This document shows positions 48,031 to 57,256 of a DNA stretch of 64,000 nt, piece by piece (the first letter of the stretch is position 1; every line of letters begins with the position of its first letter). The DNA lies in assembly GCF_012184385.1 (NCBI RefSeq), contig NZ_VSRL01000008.1, positions 1 through 64,000 of the forward strand. Reading direction: 5' to 3'. The position numbers and the translations under genes are program-made. The notes beneath the pieces are model-generated. The model made no database searches. It saw only the letters and a list, made by a program, of their open reading frames with translations, and had not been told where the DNA came from. The DNA is from Lentzea indica. GTDB taxonomy: Bacteria; Actinomycetota; Actinomycetes; Mycobacteriales; Pseudonocardiaceae.

Positions 48031-48633
48031 TCACTTGCGCCAGAACTTGATGCCGCTCCACACGACCGTCGCCGGGCCCTGACCGCTGCCGGTTCGGTAC
48101 GCGCCGAACTTGTCGTAGAAGTTCCCGCCGGAGCTCGAGACCGAGTGCTTCTGCGACCCGTTGATGTAGGTCCGATGCGCGCTGCCCACGACGTGCACGG
48201 TGTTCACGCGCACGGTCGTGCCGACGGTTGCCCCGGTGGCGATGGTGTTGCCACCGTGCACCGCGTACAGCCTGCCGCCGCGTTCCACGGCGAGCATGAA
48301 GTACGGACCCGCGCCGGGGTCGTCCTTGAACGTCTGCTTGAGACTGATGCGGGTGCCACCGAGACTCGTGATCCGGAAGCTGCCCTCGAACTGTCGCGTG
48401 CCGCCCGTGTAAGTGGCGTACCGGCGCTCGGCACGCTGGTCACCGGAACCGGTCGAGCAGGTGAGCTTGAACGTGAGGTCGCTGACGTCGCCACAGCCGC
48501 GTTCCTGGACTTTGAACGACGGCGAGTAGCTGGTCCACGGACCGGATTCGACCTGAGCCTGTGCGGGCGAGCCCGACACGAGCAGACCGGTTGCCAGCGC
48601 GAACCCCGCGGCGATGCGGAGTCGTTTGGACAT
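48031..48633 (-). CDS. secreted jelly-roll protein, polysaccharide-lyase-like
   Basis: 200 aa with Sec signal (LRIAAGFALATGLLVSGSPAQAQ). The mature part is beta-rich (RQFEGSFRITSLGGTRISLKQTF; GPYFMLAVERGGRLYAVHGG) and ends with YDKFGAYRTGSGQGPATVVWSGIKFWRK, a terminus seen in concanavalin-type lyases (PL7/PL20/heparinase-like). Catalytic residues cannot be assigned with confidence. ATG at 48633 with GGAGG. Co-directional with the Fn3 lipoprotein, which may help attach it to polysaccharide. Confidence 0.6.
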   Translation of the reverse strand: MSKRLRIAAGFALATGLLVSGSPAQAQVESGPWTSYSPSFKVQERGCGDVSDLTFKLTCSTGSGDQRAERRYATYTGGTRQFEGSFRITSLGGTRISLKQTFKDDPGAGPYFMLAVERGGRLYAVHGGNTIATGATVGTTVRVNTVHVVGSAHRTYINGSQKHSVSSSGGNFYDKFGAYRTGSGQGPATVVWSGIKFWRK

Positions 48634-48650
48634 ACCGAAACCTCCTCAAG

Positions 48651-48677
48651 ACGCGCTGAAGACAGCGCGTTTTTCTC
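48651..48677 (+). terminator. orphan intrinsic terminator-like hairpin upstream of the LysR gene
   Basis: ACGCGCTG-AAGA-CAGCGCGT followed at once by TTTTCTC, a textbook rho-independent terminator on the plus strand. No gene ends there: it lies between two divergent starts, 37 nt before the LysR-family ATG. It could attenuate the LysR gene, end a short leader RNA, or act as an operator. Confidence 0.6.
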
Positions 48678-48714
48678 AGGGGGCGGTAACGGCAGCGTAG
48701 CCGATAATGATCCG

Positions 48715-49602
48715 ATGTTCGACCTCCATCGTCTGCGACTGCTGCGCGAACTTTCCCAGCGGGGCACGCTCGCCGCCGTCGCCCAGGCGCTGAACTACAG
48801 CCCCTCGTCGGTGTCGCAGCAGCTGTCGTTGCTCGAGACGGAGGTCGGCGTGCCGCTGCTGGAGCCCGTCGGAAGGCGGGTGAAGCTCACCCCGCAGGCC
48901 GAGATCCTGGTGCGGCACACCGAAGAGGTGCTGGCCAGGCTGGAGCAGGCCGAGTCGGAGGTCGCCGCGTCGCTGCACGAGATCACCGGGACGCTGCGGG
49001 TCGCGACGTTCCAGACCGCGGCACTGGCGTTGATCCCGGCGACGCTGGCGCGCATGCGGGACGAGCATCCGTCACTGCGGATCGAGTTCCAGGTCCTCGA
49101 CCCGGCGGAAGCGCTTTCCGCCTTGAACGCACGGGACTTCGACCTCGTCTTCCTGGAGGAGTGGCCCGACCAGCCGGAGGCCCGGTTCGCCGGCCTGGAG
49201 TACCGGGAAGTGTGCCGGGACCCGATCCGGCTGGCCGTCCCACGTGGACTGTCGACCACCCAGGCCGGCACCTATCCGTGGATCATGGAGCCGACCGGCA
49301 TGCCGCAGCGGACCTTCAACGTGAACTGGTGCCGGCACAACGGCTTCGAGCCGGACGTGCGCTTCTCCTCGACCGACGTGCTGGTGAAGCTGCGGTTCGT
49401 CGAGCGGGGACTCGCGGTCGCGCTGCTGCCGGACCTGGTCTGGTACGACCGCGAGATCACCGTCGACCTGCACGAGCTGCCGGTCCCCCAGTCCCGGCTG
49501 CTGTTCACTGCGGCACGGGCAGGACGAGGTCAGCATCCCGCTGTGCGGGCGTTTCGCGAGGCGCTGGCGCTTTCCGTAGCGCCGCTCCAACCCCGGCCGT
49601 GA
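48715..49602 (+). CDS. LysR family transcriptional regulator
   Basis: 295 aa. N-terminal winged HTH (FDLHRLRLLRELSQRGTLAAVAQALNYSPSSVSQQLSLLETEVGVPLLE) of the ArgP/GltC-like branch with ALNYS, followed by a helical linker and a periplasmic-binding-like effector domain (GTLRVATFQTAALALIP). ATG 48715. Tail-to-tail overlap of 98 bp with a DMT exporter gene, often the target of such regulators. Confidence 0.92.
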   Translation: MFDLHRLRLLRELSQRGTLAAVAQALNYSPSSVSQQLSLLETEVGVPLLEPVGRRVKLTPQAEILVRHTEEVLARLEQAESEVAASLHEITGTLRVATFQTAALALIPATLARMRDEHPSLRIEFQVLDPAEALSALNARDFDLVFLEEWPDQPEARFAGLEYREVCRDPIRLAVPRGLSTTQAGTYPWIMEPTGMPQRTFNVNWCRHNGFEPDVRFSSTDVLVKLRFVERGLAVALLPDLVWYDREITVDLHELPVPQSRLLFTAARAGRGQHPAVRAFREALALSVAPLQPRP

Positions 49603-50368
49603 TCACCAACGCCATGCCGCACAACGAGACCACGCTCAGGTGCTGGCTCAGCAGCACCGCGCCTGCCAGCGCGGCCGCGGCGGGCTCCAGTGCCAGCACG
49701 ACCCCGAACGTGCTGGCCTGCAAGGTCTTGAGCGCCTTGATCTCCAGCGTGTACGGAATCGCGGACGCCAGCAGCGCCACCAGCGTGCCGAGCAGGAGGA
49801 TCTTGGGCTCGAACAACCCGGCACCGGCCGTCGAGAGCCCGTACGGCAGCGTGAGCGCCGCCGCGATCAGGCTGGCGCCCGCGAGACCGCCGGTGCCGAG
49901 CCCCGCCGTCGCGAGCTTGCGGCCTGCCAGGACGTAGCAGGCCCAGAACACGGCCGCGAACAACGCGAGCGCCACACCGATCAGGTCGAGCTTCGCGCCG
50001 GTGTACTCCCGCACGCCCAGGACGACGACGCCCACGAGCGCCAGCCCGACCCACACGAAGTCCCTGGCTCTCCTGCTCAGAACCGCCGCGAGCCCCAGCG
50101 GCCCCAGGAACTCGATCGTCACCGCCACCCCGAGCGGGATCCGGTCGAGCGCCAGGTAGAACGTGCCGTTCATGCCCGCCATGGTCATCCCGAGCACGAG
50201 CGTCTCCTGGCGGAACTTCGGCCTGGCGACGACGACCAGCATCAGCGCCGCGATGCCGAGCCTGAGCGCCGTCGCACCGGGTGCGCCGATCTGGCCGAAG
50301 AGCTGGCTCGCGAACGCCGCGCCGAACTGCAGGGAGATGACCGAACCGAGGACCAGGAAGACCGCCAT
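49505..50368 (-). CDS. EamA/DMT family exporter (RhtA-like)
   Basis: 287 aa, about ten membrane helices in two EamA repeats (FLVLGSVISLQFGAAFASQLF; GATALRLGIAALMLVVVARP; DLIGVALALFAAVFWACYVLAGRKLA). RhtA-like members export amino acids such as threonine or homoserine. The basic C-terminal tail (RKAPAPRETPAQRDADL) overlaps the LysR gene antisense. ATG 50368 is used; the first helix would tolerate a start a few codons upstream. Confidence 0.88.
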   Translation of the reverse strand: MAVFLVLGSVISLQFGAAFASQLFGQIGAPGATALRLGIAALMLVVVARPKFRQETLVLGMTMAGMNGTFYLALDRIPLGVAVTIEFLGPLGLAAVLSRRARDFVWVGLALVGVVVLGVREYTGAKLDLIGVALALFAAVFWACYVLAGRKLATAGLGTGGLAGASLIAAALTLPYGLSTAGAGLFEPKILLLGTLVALLASAIPYTLEIKALKTLQASTFGVVLALEPAAAALAGAVLLSQHLSVVSLCGMALVITAGVGAALRKAPAPRETPAQRDADLVLPVPQ

Positions 50369-50461
50369 GCCGACAGCCTTGTTGACCAGCTCTCATCGGT
50401 ACAGCGAATGTTTGCGAGCGATATCGTTCGGTTTTTCCGAACCTTTAGACTGACTCCTGCG

Positions 50462-51370
50462 ATGAGACGCAAACCTTCCTCCCCTCTCCCCCAGCGCAAC
50501 GGCCTGGACGCGGCTCGGCTGAAGCTGCCCCCGTTCGGCACGTGGCTGTCCTTGCGCGACCATCTCGTGGAACGACTGCCACGGGTGGCCTCGGAACGCA
50601 TCGAGGAGATGCTGCGCGAGGAACGGATCTGGGACGTTTCCGGGCCGTTGGGCATCGACGCGCCGTTCGTCCCGGACAGCTACATCTGGTTCCACCGCGA
50701 CCTGCCCGTCGAGGTCCCGGTGCCGTTCGAGGTGGGCGTCGTGTACCAGGACGACGACATCGTGGTCGCCGACAAACCGCACTTCCTGGCCACGATCCCG
50801 CGCGGCCAGCACATCATGCAGACCGCTCTGGTGAAGCTGCGCAACTCGCTGGGGCTGCCCGACCTCTCCCCCGCCCATCGCCTGGACCGCGTGACCGCCG
50901 GGCTCGTTCTGTTCGTGGTGCGCCGCGAGGTGCGCGGCAAGTACCAGACGATGTTCCGCGACCGGTTGGTGCAGAAGGAATACGAAGCGATCGCCGGCCA
51001 CGACCCCGCACTGGAACTGCCCCGTGTGGTGCGCTCGCGGATCATCAAGGAGCGCGGCATCATCACCGCGTTCGAGGTCGACGGCGAGCCGAACGCCGAG
51101 ACCCACGTGTCCCTTGTGGAGCATCGCAACGGCTTGGGCCGCTACCACCTCAAGCCGTTGACCGGCCGCACCCACCAGCTGCGCCTGCACATGTCCGGGC
51201 TCGGGGTGCCGATCGTGAACGACGACTTCTATCCGGTGCTGCGAGACCGCCCGTTGGACGACTTCTCTTCTCCGCTGCAGCTACTGGCTCGCACGTTGTC
51301 CTTTGTGGACCCGGTTTCCGGCGTCGAGCACTCGTTCACGTCGCGGCTGAAGCTGTCCGCCTGGTCATGA
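50462..51370 (+). CDS. RluA family pseudouridine synthase
   Basis: 302 aa. Catalytic Asp in SPAHRLDRVTAGLVLF, plus YQDDDIVVADKPHFLATIP and LKPLTGRTHQLRLHMSGLG, the three conserved blocks of RluA/TruC-type synthases. No S4 domain; the N-terminal 90 residues are family-specific. Modifies uridines in rRNA or tRNA. ATG 50462, 93 bp from the divergent exporter start. The 3' end overlaps the convergent kinase-like gene by 6 nt. Confidence 0.92.
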   Translation: MRRKPSSPLPQRNGLDAARLKLPPFGTWLSLRDHLVERLPRVASERIEEMLREERIWDVSGPLGIDAPFVPDSYIWFHRDLPVEVPVPFEVGVVYQDDDIVVADKPHFLATIPRGQHIMQTALVKLRNSLGLPDLSPAHRLDRVTAGLVLFVVRREVRGKYQTMFRDRLVQKEYEAIAGHDPALELPRVVRSRIIKERGIITAFEVDGEPNAETHVSLVEHRNGLGRYHLKPLTGRTHQLRLHMSGLGVPIVNDDFYPVLRDRPLDDFSSPLQLLARTLSFVDPVSGVEHSFTSRLKLSAWS

Positions 51371-52258
51371 CCGGTGTGTGCGCCAGGCCGGAATCGCGTA
51401 CCCGCCCCAGAGCTTCGCCATCCTGTCGTGCAGCCGCCGCGCCAGCCGGCTCACCCGAGGATGCGTCTCGGTGAACTCCGCCACCACGCGCGTCCGGTAC
51501 ATCAACCTGCCGCGTGCCGTCGCGTTGCCCCACCTCCAATCCTGGCCCACGACCTGAGCGAGACGGTCCGTCTCGTCTCGGTTGGCCCGCTCGACCAGCG
51601 CATCCCCTTGCACCAGCCACCGAACACACGCGTCCTCCAGGGGTGAGACGAAGCCGCGTTCCTCGAAGTAGGCCTGCTCGGCGGCTTTCCGCAGCTCCTG
51701 AGGCGTCTCGTTGACGAGCGCACAGGTCGGAAACGCGATCCTCAGGTACACCAGCTCGGTCAGCCCGTCGCCGAGCGCCGCACCCTCCAGGTCGACGAAC
51801 CGCGCGCCCCGCTCCGTGTACAGGTCGTTGCCAGGACACGGGTCTCCGTGCAGCAGGTCGAACTTCCCGGTGTCCTCGAACGCCAGCTCGTCTTCGGCGT
51901 CCCCGATCTCCACGTCCAGCGCCCGCACGAACCTCAGGAACGGCGCCGGGTCCGGGATCTCCTGACGTGGCAGCGCACCTGCGTGTTCCGGGCCCGTGGC
52001 CGAATGCAACCTGGCCAGGCCGCGGGCGTAGTCGATCACCCAGTCCTCGCGCGGGGGCTCGGAGCGGAGCCGTTCCAGCACCACGGTCCGCGCGTCGAAG
52101 TCGACGTCGAGGACGCGCGGCACCACGCCGGTGTGCTCTGCCAGCCGAAGGGCGGTGATCTCGCGGGTGAAGGCGGCCGCATCGCCGATGACCTGCTTGA
52201 CGATGCGGTCGCCGTCGGCCCACACGCGGGACCGCACTCCGCTTTTCAGTCGTTCCAT
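51365..52258 (-). CDS. aminoglycoside phosphotransferase/choline kinase-fold protein
   Basis: 297 aa. Protein-kinase-like fold with the catalytic loop LLHGDPCPGNDLY (Brenner HxDxxxxN motif) and the metal loop FVDLEGAALGDGLTELVYL. Substrate unknown: these enzymes phosphorylate aminoglycosides, choline, homoserine or sugars. Its ATG overlaps the stop of the GH92 gene (TGATG), so it is translated after a secreted mannosidase, which may hint at a sugar substrate. Confidence 0.82.
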   Translation of the reverse strand: MERLKSGVRSRVWADGDRIVKQVIGDAAAFTREITALRLAEHTGVVPRVLDVDFDARTVVLERLRSEPPREDWVIDYARGLARLHSATGPEHAGALPRQEIPDPAPFLRFVRALDVEIGDAEDELAFEDTGKFDLLHGDPCPGNDLYTERGARFVDLEGAALGDGLTELVYLRIAFPTCALVNETPQELRKAAEQAYFEERGFVSPLEDACVRWLVQGDALVERANRDETDRLAQVVGQDWRWGNATARGRLMYRTRVVAEFTETHPRVSRLARRLHDRMAKLWGGYAIPAWRTHRS

Positions 52259-55200
52259 CAGGCAAGTGTGAGCGCGTACAGCTCCACTCGCGGGTCGTTC
52301 GGCAACGTGACCGAACGGACCGTCTTGGTCGCGTGCAGCCGCAGCGACTGCCCGAACAGCCGGACCGGTGGCCCGTCGACGCCCTGGCCCGCCTTGATCC
52401 GGTGCGGCATCTCCAGCACCACCGGGCCACCCGCCGCCCAGTCCGGCACCGTGGCGGCCACCTCGGCCGAGGTGCCGTCGGTGTACCAGACGGTGAAGGC
52501 CGTGGACACCGGACCGTTGTGCGACGCGCCCACCACGTGCAGCCAGGAGAACTGACCGGCGGGCAGCAGCAGTCCCTGACCCCGAGCCTCCACGAAGTTG
52601 GGCGCGGTGCCGGAAGGATCAGGTGCCTGGTAGGTGATGCCGCCCCACGTCACGGGTCCCGCCGGAGGCAGCAGTGCCGCGTCGTAGCTCCAGCCACCGC
52701 CGTCGAAGTTGCCGGAGGTGGAGTCGGCGACCGTCGCCGTGCCGTCGTGGTTGCGTTCAGGAGCGATGTCCACCGAACACGTCGAGAACGCGCACACCGC
52801 GGCCGGTTTCACCTCCACCACGGCCTTCACGGTCACGGACTCGACCTTCACGGAGACCTCGTACGAGCCCGGAGCCACACCGGCAGGCACCGACACCGTC
52901 AACGGCACCGTCTTCTGCGTCGGCAGATGCCGCGACACGATCACGAACGGCTTGGCGCCACTCACCTTCCAGCCAGGAGGCGCACCAACAGAAGGCCGGA
53001 CGGTCATCCCGGAAGGCGACTGCGCCAGCACGTCGAGCTGCAAGGTCAGCGACTGCGCGGAGTCCGAGGTCGGCAGCACGATCTCGGAGTTGCGCAACGA
53101 AGCGGACAGGGCACGCCGCGAGTCGACGTTGCCGTCGTTCAACGACGGCGGCTCGTCCGAACGCCCGGTGCCCCACGACGAAGGCTTCGAGGACACCTCG
53201 TACGACAGCTTGCCGCCGCGCTCCAGCGAAGACCAGTTCAGCCAGGTCTTGCGGACGTCGCGCCCGTTCAACGACGCGCTCTTGACGTACCGCACCGAGT
53301 CGGAGACGTTGGGCGCGGACACGACCAGGGTGCCGCCCTGCGAACCGTGCTGTCCGATTCGGACGGTCGCGGACGGGAACTGCGGCGACGACAGGGCGAG
53401 GAAGCCGGACCCGTTGAACGTCGGGTACATGCCCAGCGACGAGAAGACGTACCAGGCCGACATCGTGCCCAGGTCATCGTTGCCGGTCATGCCGTCGGGA
53501 CCGGTCGTGAACAACGTCATGGCCGCCCGCACGACCGTTGCGGCCTTCGACGGCGTGCCCGTCCACAGGTACATGTACGGCGCGAGCAAGTCGGGCTCGT
53601 TGTTCGGGTTGTAGGTCGGTTTGCCGTAGTAGTCGTACGGTTCGGTGATCCAGTCGTGCCGTGCGGTGCCGGCGGGATCGACGAGCAGCTTCTCGTACGC
53701 GAAGAAGGCGTCCAAACGCTTCTCGGCCTCACGACGGCCACCCATCAGCGACACCAGGCCTGCCGGATCCTGCGGCACGAGCCACTGGTACTGGTAGGCG
53801 CCGCCCTCGTGGAACTGGTGCGAGGCGTCCACAGGGTTGTACGGCGTCAGCCACGTGCCGGCGACCGTGCGCGGCCGGAAGTGACCGCTGGAAGCGTCCC
53901 AGAGATTGCGGTACCACTGGCCGCGATCCGCGAAGAGCCGTGCGTCCGACCGGTGGCCCAGACCGCGAGCCATCAACGCCAGCGACGCGTCGGCCGCCGA
54001 GTACTCCAGCGTGGCCGAGGCCGGGTGCACGCAGTCGTTGTCGCCGCCCTTGTGGGCGCAGTCGGTTCCGAGCTTCAGGCCCGACGGGACGTACCCGCGA
54101 TCCGAGTAGTACTCCACGCCCGAACGTCCGTTGTAAGGCGAATCTGCGGGAGGTAGCGACAAGGCGTTGGCGCGCAACAGCTTGTACGTCTCCTCTTCGT
54201 ATCCATGCAGCAACCCCTTGGACCAGGCCTCGACGAGGAACGGCGTGACGGGGTCACCGGTCATGATGTTGGTCTCGGAGGACGCCAAAGCCCAGCGTGG
54301 CAACCACCCTCCGTCCCGGCCACTGGCCACAACGGACAGTGCGACGTCACGGGCGACGCGTGGTTCCAGAATCTGCAACAGCTGGTTCTGCGGTCTGTAC
54401 GTGTCCCACAACGAGAAGTTCTGGTACGGCGTGTAGCCCGAAGCGGTCCGCACCTTTCCGTCGAAGCCCATGTACTTGCCGTCGACGTCACCGGCGAGGT
54501 TCGGGTGCAGCACCGAGTGGTACAGCGCGGTGTAGAAGGCGACCTGACGGTCCCGCGGCCCACCGGACACCCGCACGGCGTCCAGCTGCTTCTTCCACAC
54601 GTCCCTGGCACCGGCGACGACACCGTCGAAGTCGTGGGAAGGAGCCTCCGCCGCGAGGTTCTTCCGTGCGCCCTCCAGCCCGGTGTACGACAGGCCGATC
54701 TTCAGCACCACGTCACGATCGGCGGAAGCGTCGAACGTGACCCAGGCGCCGTTCCCACCCGTACCGGCCGCGTCACGGCTGCCCGGCGTGGGAACGCTCC
54801 CCCGCCACGAACCGAAGGCCGCGAACGGACGGTCGAACGAAGCCGTGAAGTACACGGTGTGCTCGTCCTTGCCCGCGCAGAACCGGCCGTTGCGCACCCG
54901 TCCCTCGATGGTCCGGTCACCGACGACGTGGATCTCGGAGTCCAGCACCGTCTGGTTGGAGCGCCCGGTGTTGAACAGGACGTTGGCAGCCGCGCTGGAA
55001 GGGAACGTGTAGCGCTGCCACCCGGTCCGCGGAGTGGCCGTGAGCTCGGCGTTCACCCCGTAGCGCGACAGTCCGACCCGGTAGTAGCCGGGCTGGGCGG
55101 CCTCGTCCGAATGGCTGAAAGCCGACTTGTAGGCGTTGATGTCAACGTTGTCAACGGACCCGACTGTCGGCATCACCGGCAGCTCGCCCATGACGCCGCA

Positions 55201-55452
55201 GCCCACGCCCGACAGATGTGTCTGCGAGAAGCCGTAGATGGAGTCGGCTTTGTAGTCGTACCCGCCCTGTCCTCCTGTGTCAGGGCTGACCTGCACCATT
55301 CCGAACGGCACCGAGGCGCCGGGGAAGGTGTTGCCGAAGTTCTGCGTACCCACGAAGGGGTTCACCAGCGACGAGGGGTCTTCGTCCGCCTGAGCGGCAT
55401 GAGCGGGAACTGTTAGACCCAGTAACAGCCCGACTACAACCAGTGTCCGCAT
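52258..55452 (-). CDS. secreted GH92 family alpha-mannosidase
   Basis: 1064 aa. Signal peptide (VVVGLLLGLTVPAHA) then the GH92 N-terminal beta domain (VNPFVGTQNFGNTFPGASVPFGMVQVSPDT; GFSQTHLSGVGC) and (alpha/alpha)6 catalytic domain with the hallmark GNDDLGTMSAWYVFSSLGMYP. These Ca-dependent enzymes trim alpha-mannosides of N-glycans and fungal mannan. The last 300 residues hold an NEW3-like module (SVPAGVAPGSYEVSVKVESV) and a sugar-binding-like beta module. Start ATG 55452 chosen for the signal peptide. Divergent from a BNR-repeat gene. Confidence 0.93.
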   Translation of the reverse strand: MRTLVVVGLLLGLTVPAHAAQADEDPSSLVNPFVGTQNFGNTFPGASVPFGMVQVSPDTGGQGGYDYKADSIYGFSQTHLSGVGCGVMGELPVMPTVGSVDNVDINAYKSAFSHSDEAAQPGYYRVGLSRYGVNAELTATPRTGWQRYTFPSSAAANVLFNTGRSNQTVLDSEIHVVGDRTIEGRVRNGRFCAGKDEHTVYFTASFDRPFAAFGSWRGSVPTPGSRDAAGTGGNGAWVTFDASADRDVVLKIGLSYTGLEGARKNLAAEAPSHDFDGVVAGARDVWKKQLDAVRVSGGPRDRQVAFYTALYHSVLHPNLAGDVDGKYMGFDGKVRTASGYTPYQNFSLWDTYRPQNQLLQILEPRVARDVALSVVASGRDGGWLPRWALASSETNIMTGDPVTPFLVEAWSKGLLHGYEEETYKLLRANALSLPPADSPYNGRSGVEYYSDRGYVPSGLKLGTDCAHKGGDNDCVHPASATLEYSAADASLALMARGLGHRSDARLFADRGQWYRNLWDASSGHFRPRTVAGTWLTPYNPVDASHQFHEGGAYQYQWLVPQDPAGLVSLMGGRREAEKRLDAFFAYEKLLVDPAGTARHDWITEPYDYYGKPTYNPNNEPDLLAPYMYLWTGTPSKAATVVRAAMTLFTTGPDGMTGNDDLGTMSAWYVFSSLGMYPTFNGSGFLALSSPQFPSATVRIGQHGSQGGTLVVSAPNVSDSVRYVKSASLNGRDVRKTWLNWSSLERGGKLSYEVSSKPSSWGTGRSDEPPSLNDGNVDSRRALSASLRNSEIVLPTSDSAQSLTLQLDVLAQSPSGMTVRPSVGAPPGWKVSGAKPFVIVSRHLPTQKTVPLTVSVPAGVAPGSYEVSVKVESVTVKAVVEVKPAAVCAFSTCSVDIAPERNHDGTATVADSTSGNFDGGGWSYDAALLPPAGPVTWGGITYQAPDPSGTAPNFVEARGQGLLLPAGQFSWLHVVGASHNGPVSTAFTVWYTDGTSAEVAATVPDWAAGGPVVLEMPHRIKAGQGVDGPPVRLFGQSLRLHATKTVRSVTLPNDPRVELYALTLA

Positions 55453-55503
55453 GGGGGCAGTATTGTCGGATCGTCGCCGCCCCGACACCCATGGAGGTCG
55501 GCG

Positions 55504-56766
55504 ATGCGCGCATTAGCCGCGGCGTTGCTGATTCTTGTCGCATTTTGTCAACCGGCACGCGCCGCAGCCACTCTCGACACCGTCACGACCTCAAGCGTCT
55601 ACGGCTGCCTGCGCACCAACGGCGCGGGCGTGTACGACGCGACGGTGAACAAGACGTTCGTGACGTACTCGGGCACCAGGCACGACATCTACGTGAAGGC
55701 GTTCGACCACGCCGCGAAGACGTGGTCGGCGGCGGTCAAGGTCGCCACGCTGAACCTGACGCACGACAACGCCTACCACGACTACCCGGTGCTGACGCAG
55801 CTCGGCGACGGCCGGCTCGCGATCTTCCGTGCCACGCACACGAGCTCGATGCAGTTCTACACCGCACCCGCGCCGCGTTCGATCACCGGCACGTGGACCG
55901 CGCGGACGATCAGCACCGACAAGAACACTTACCCCGAGCCTGTCGTCATCGGGAACACGATCCACGTGTTCTACAGCCACAACACGGACCTGTCGCACCC
56001 GTACCGCACCTACAAGATGATCAAGTCGACGGACAACGGCAGGACCTGGTCGGCCCCGAGGATGATCATCGACTCGGGCCGTACCGCCGACAGGTACGCC
56101 GAGGTGTACGCGTTCGGCGTGACGCAGCGCGACGGCCGCATCTACCTGCCCTGGTCGATGCACGGCGGACCCAAGGGCCACAACGGTGGCGGCAAGAACA
56201 TCTACGTCGCCTACTTCGACACCGCTTCCGGCGGCCTGTACACAGTCGGTGGCGCGACGCTCGGCAACACCGTCGACAGCGGTGACCTCGACAAGACCCG
56301 TGTTGTGACGACGAATCCGACCGATCTCCCGGCAGGCAAGGCACTGCCGGAGGAGAACCCGGTGACCGTGCCGCTGAACGACGGTTCGCTCGTGCTGGGC
56401 TACGGCGTGCACACGAAGACGAGCGCCAGGATCGTGCTTCAGCGATTCGCCGGCGGTGCCTGGACCTCCACGACGGTCGACACCTCGACGTCGCTCTTCA
56501 AGGACCTGGTCGCGACCGGCAACAGCGTCGGCTTCTCCTACGCCAGCGCGGACAAGAAGCGACTGCTCGTGAAGTCATGGACGCCGGGCGGCGCGGTGAC
56601 CACGAAGCACGACCTGGCGGTGCCGTACTCGGCCGGCGCTGACACGACGTTCTACGCGAACTTCGTGGAGAACCGGCCGAGCGACCTGATCGCGAACACC
56701 ATCGACCACGAGACCCGCAAGACCAACCACACGGGCAAGTGGCCGGTGTTCTCGATACGCGACTAG
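55504..56766 (+). CDS. secreted BNR-repeat protein
   Basis: 420 aa. Signal peptide (LAAALLILVAFCQPARA) and a beta-propeller of the BNR-4 type, with Asp-box-like motifs such as KSTDNGRTWSAPRMI and HDIYVKAFDHAAKTWSAAVKV. Propellers of this class include sialidase-, polysaccharide-lyase- and glycoside-hydrolase-like enzymes and binders; no catalytic set was recognised. It shares the 51-bp intergenic region with the GH92 gene. Stop overlaps the next, convergent gene by 4 nt. Confidence 0.83.
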   Translation: MRALAAALLILVAFCQPARAAATLDTVTTSSVYGCLRTNGAGVYDATVNKTFVTYSGTRHDIYVKAFDHAAKTWSAAVKVATLNLTHDNAYHDYPVLTQLGDGRLAIFRATHTSSMQFYTAPAPRSITGTWTARTISTDKNTYPEPVVIGNTIHVFYSHNTDLSHPYRTYKMIKSTDNGRTWSAPRMIIDSGRTADRYAEVYAFGVTQRDGRIYLPWSMHGGPKGHNGGGKNIYVAYFDTASGGLYTVGGATLGNTVDSGDLDKTRVVTTNPTDLPAGKALPEENPVTVPLNDGSLVLGYGVHTKTSARIVLQRFAGGAWTSTTVDTSTSLFKDLVATGNSVGFSYASADKKRLLVKSWTPGGAVTTKHDLAVPYSAGADTTFYANFVENRPSDLIANTIDHETRKTNHTGKWPVFSIRD

Positions 56767-57197
56767 CAGCGCTTGCCGGTGTACTTGTTGTAGCTGTAGT
56801 CCTGCGCGACGCTCACGAGCCCGTAAGCTGCAGTGCACTTGGTGAGCGTCGAGGCGGGCTTGCTCCACAGCTCCTTCGGGTCGTAGGGGTCGGCCTTGCC
56901 GCCCTGGTGGCTGTCCGGTGTGCTGTCGCTCGCGCTGCTGTAGACGGCGACCGCGGTCTGGGTGATCCAGTGGTGACCCGAGTTGCGGAAGCTCTCCCAC
57001 ATGTAGACGTAGGACCAGTTCGAGCCGCAGCCCGCGAACTGCTTCACCGACGCGATGTTGTTGCCCTGGAACTTGATGTAGGCGGTCGAGCCGATCTGAC
57101 CGGCGCTGGCGCAACCGGGCGGCGTCTCGGCGTTGGCGACGCCCGGAAAGACGAACCCCAGCAGCACGAACGCGGTGGCGATGATTCCCCTCTTCAT
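56763..57197 (-). CDS. small secreted protein, four cysteines
   Basis: 144 aa, not recognised. Signal peptide (IIATAFVLLGFVFPGVANA) followed by a mature domain with four to five cysteines (PPGCASAGQ, FAGCGSNW, LTKCTAAY, KRC) and aromatic-rich strands (NWSYVYMWESFRNSGHHW). Disulfide-stabilised surface or extracellular role likely. Start at ATG 57195-57197, chosen for the signal peptide. Confidence 0.65.
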   Translation of the reverse strand: MKRGIIATAFVLLGFVFPGVANAETPPGCASAGQIGSTAYIKFQGNNIASVKQFAGCGSNWSYVYMWESFRNSGHHWITQTAVAVYSSASDSTPDSHQGGKADPYDPKELWSKPASTLTKCTAAYGLVSVAQDYSYNKYTGKRC

Positions 57198-57256
57198 GTG
57201 GGCGATCATCGCCGTTCGCGCTGACAACTCCCTGACACGCGAGTAAGCAGGGACTC

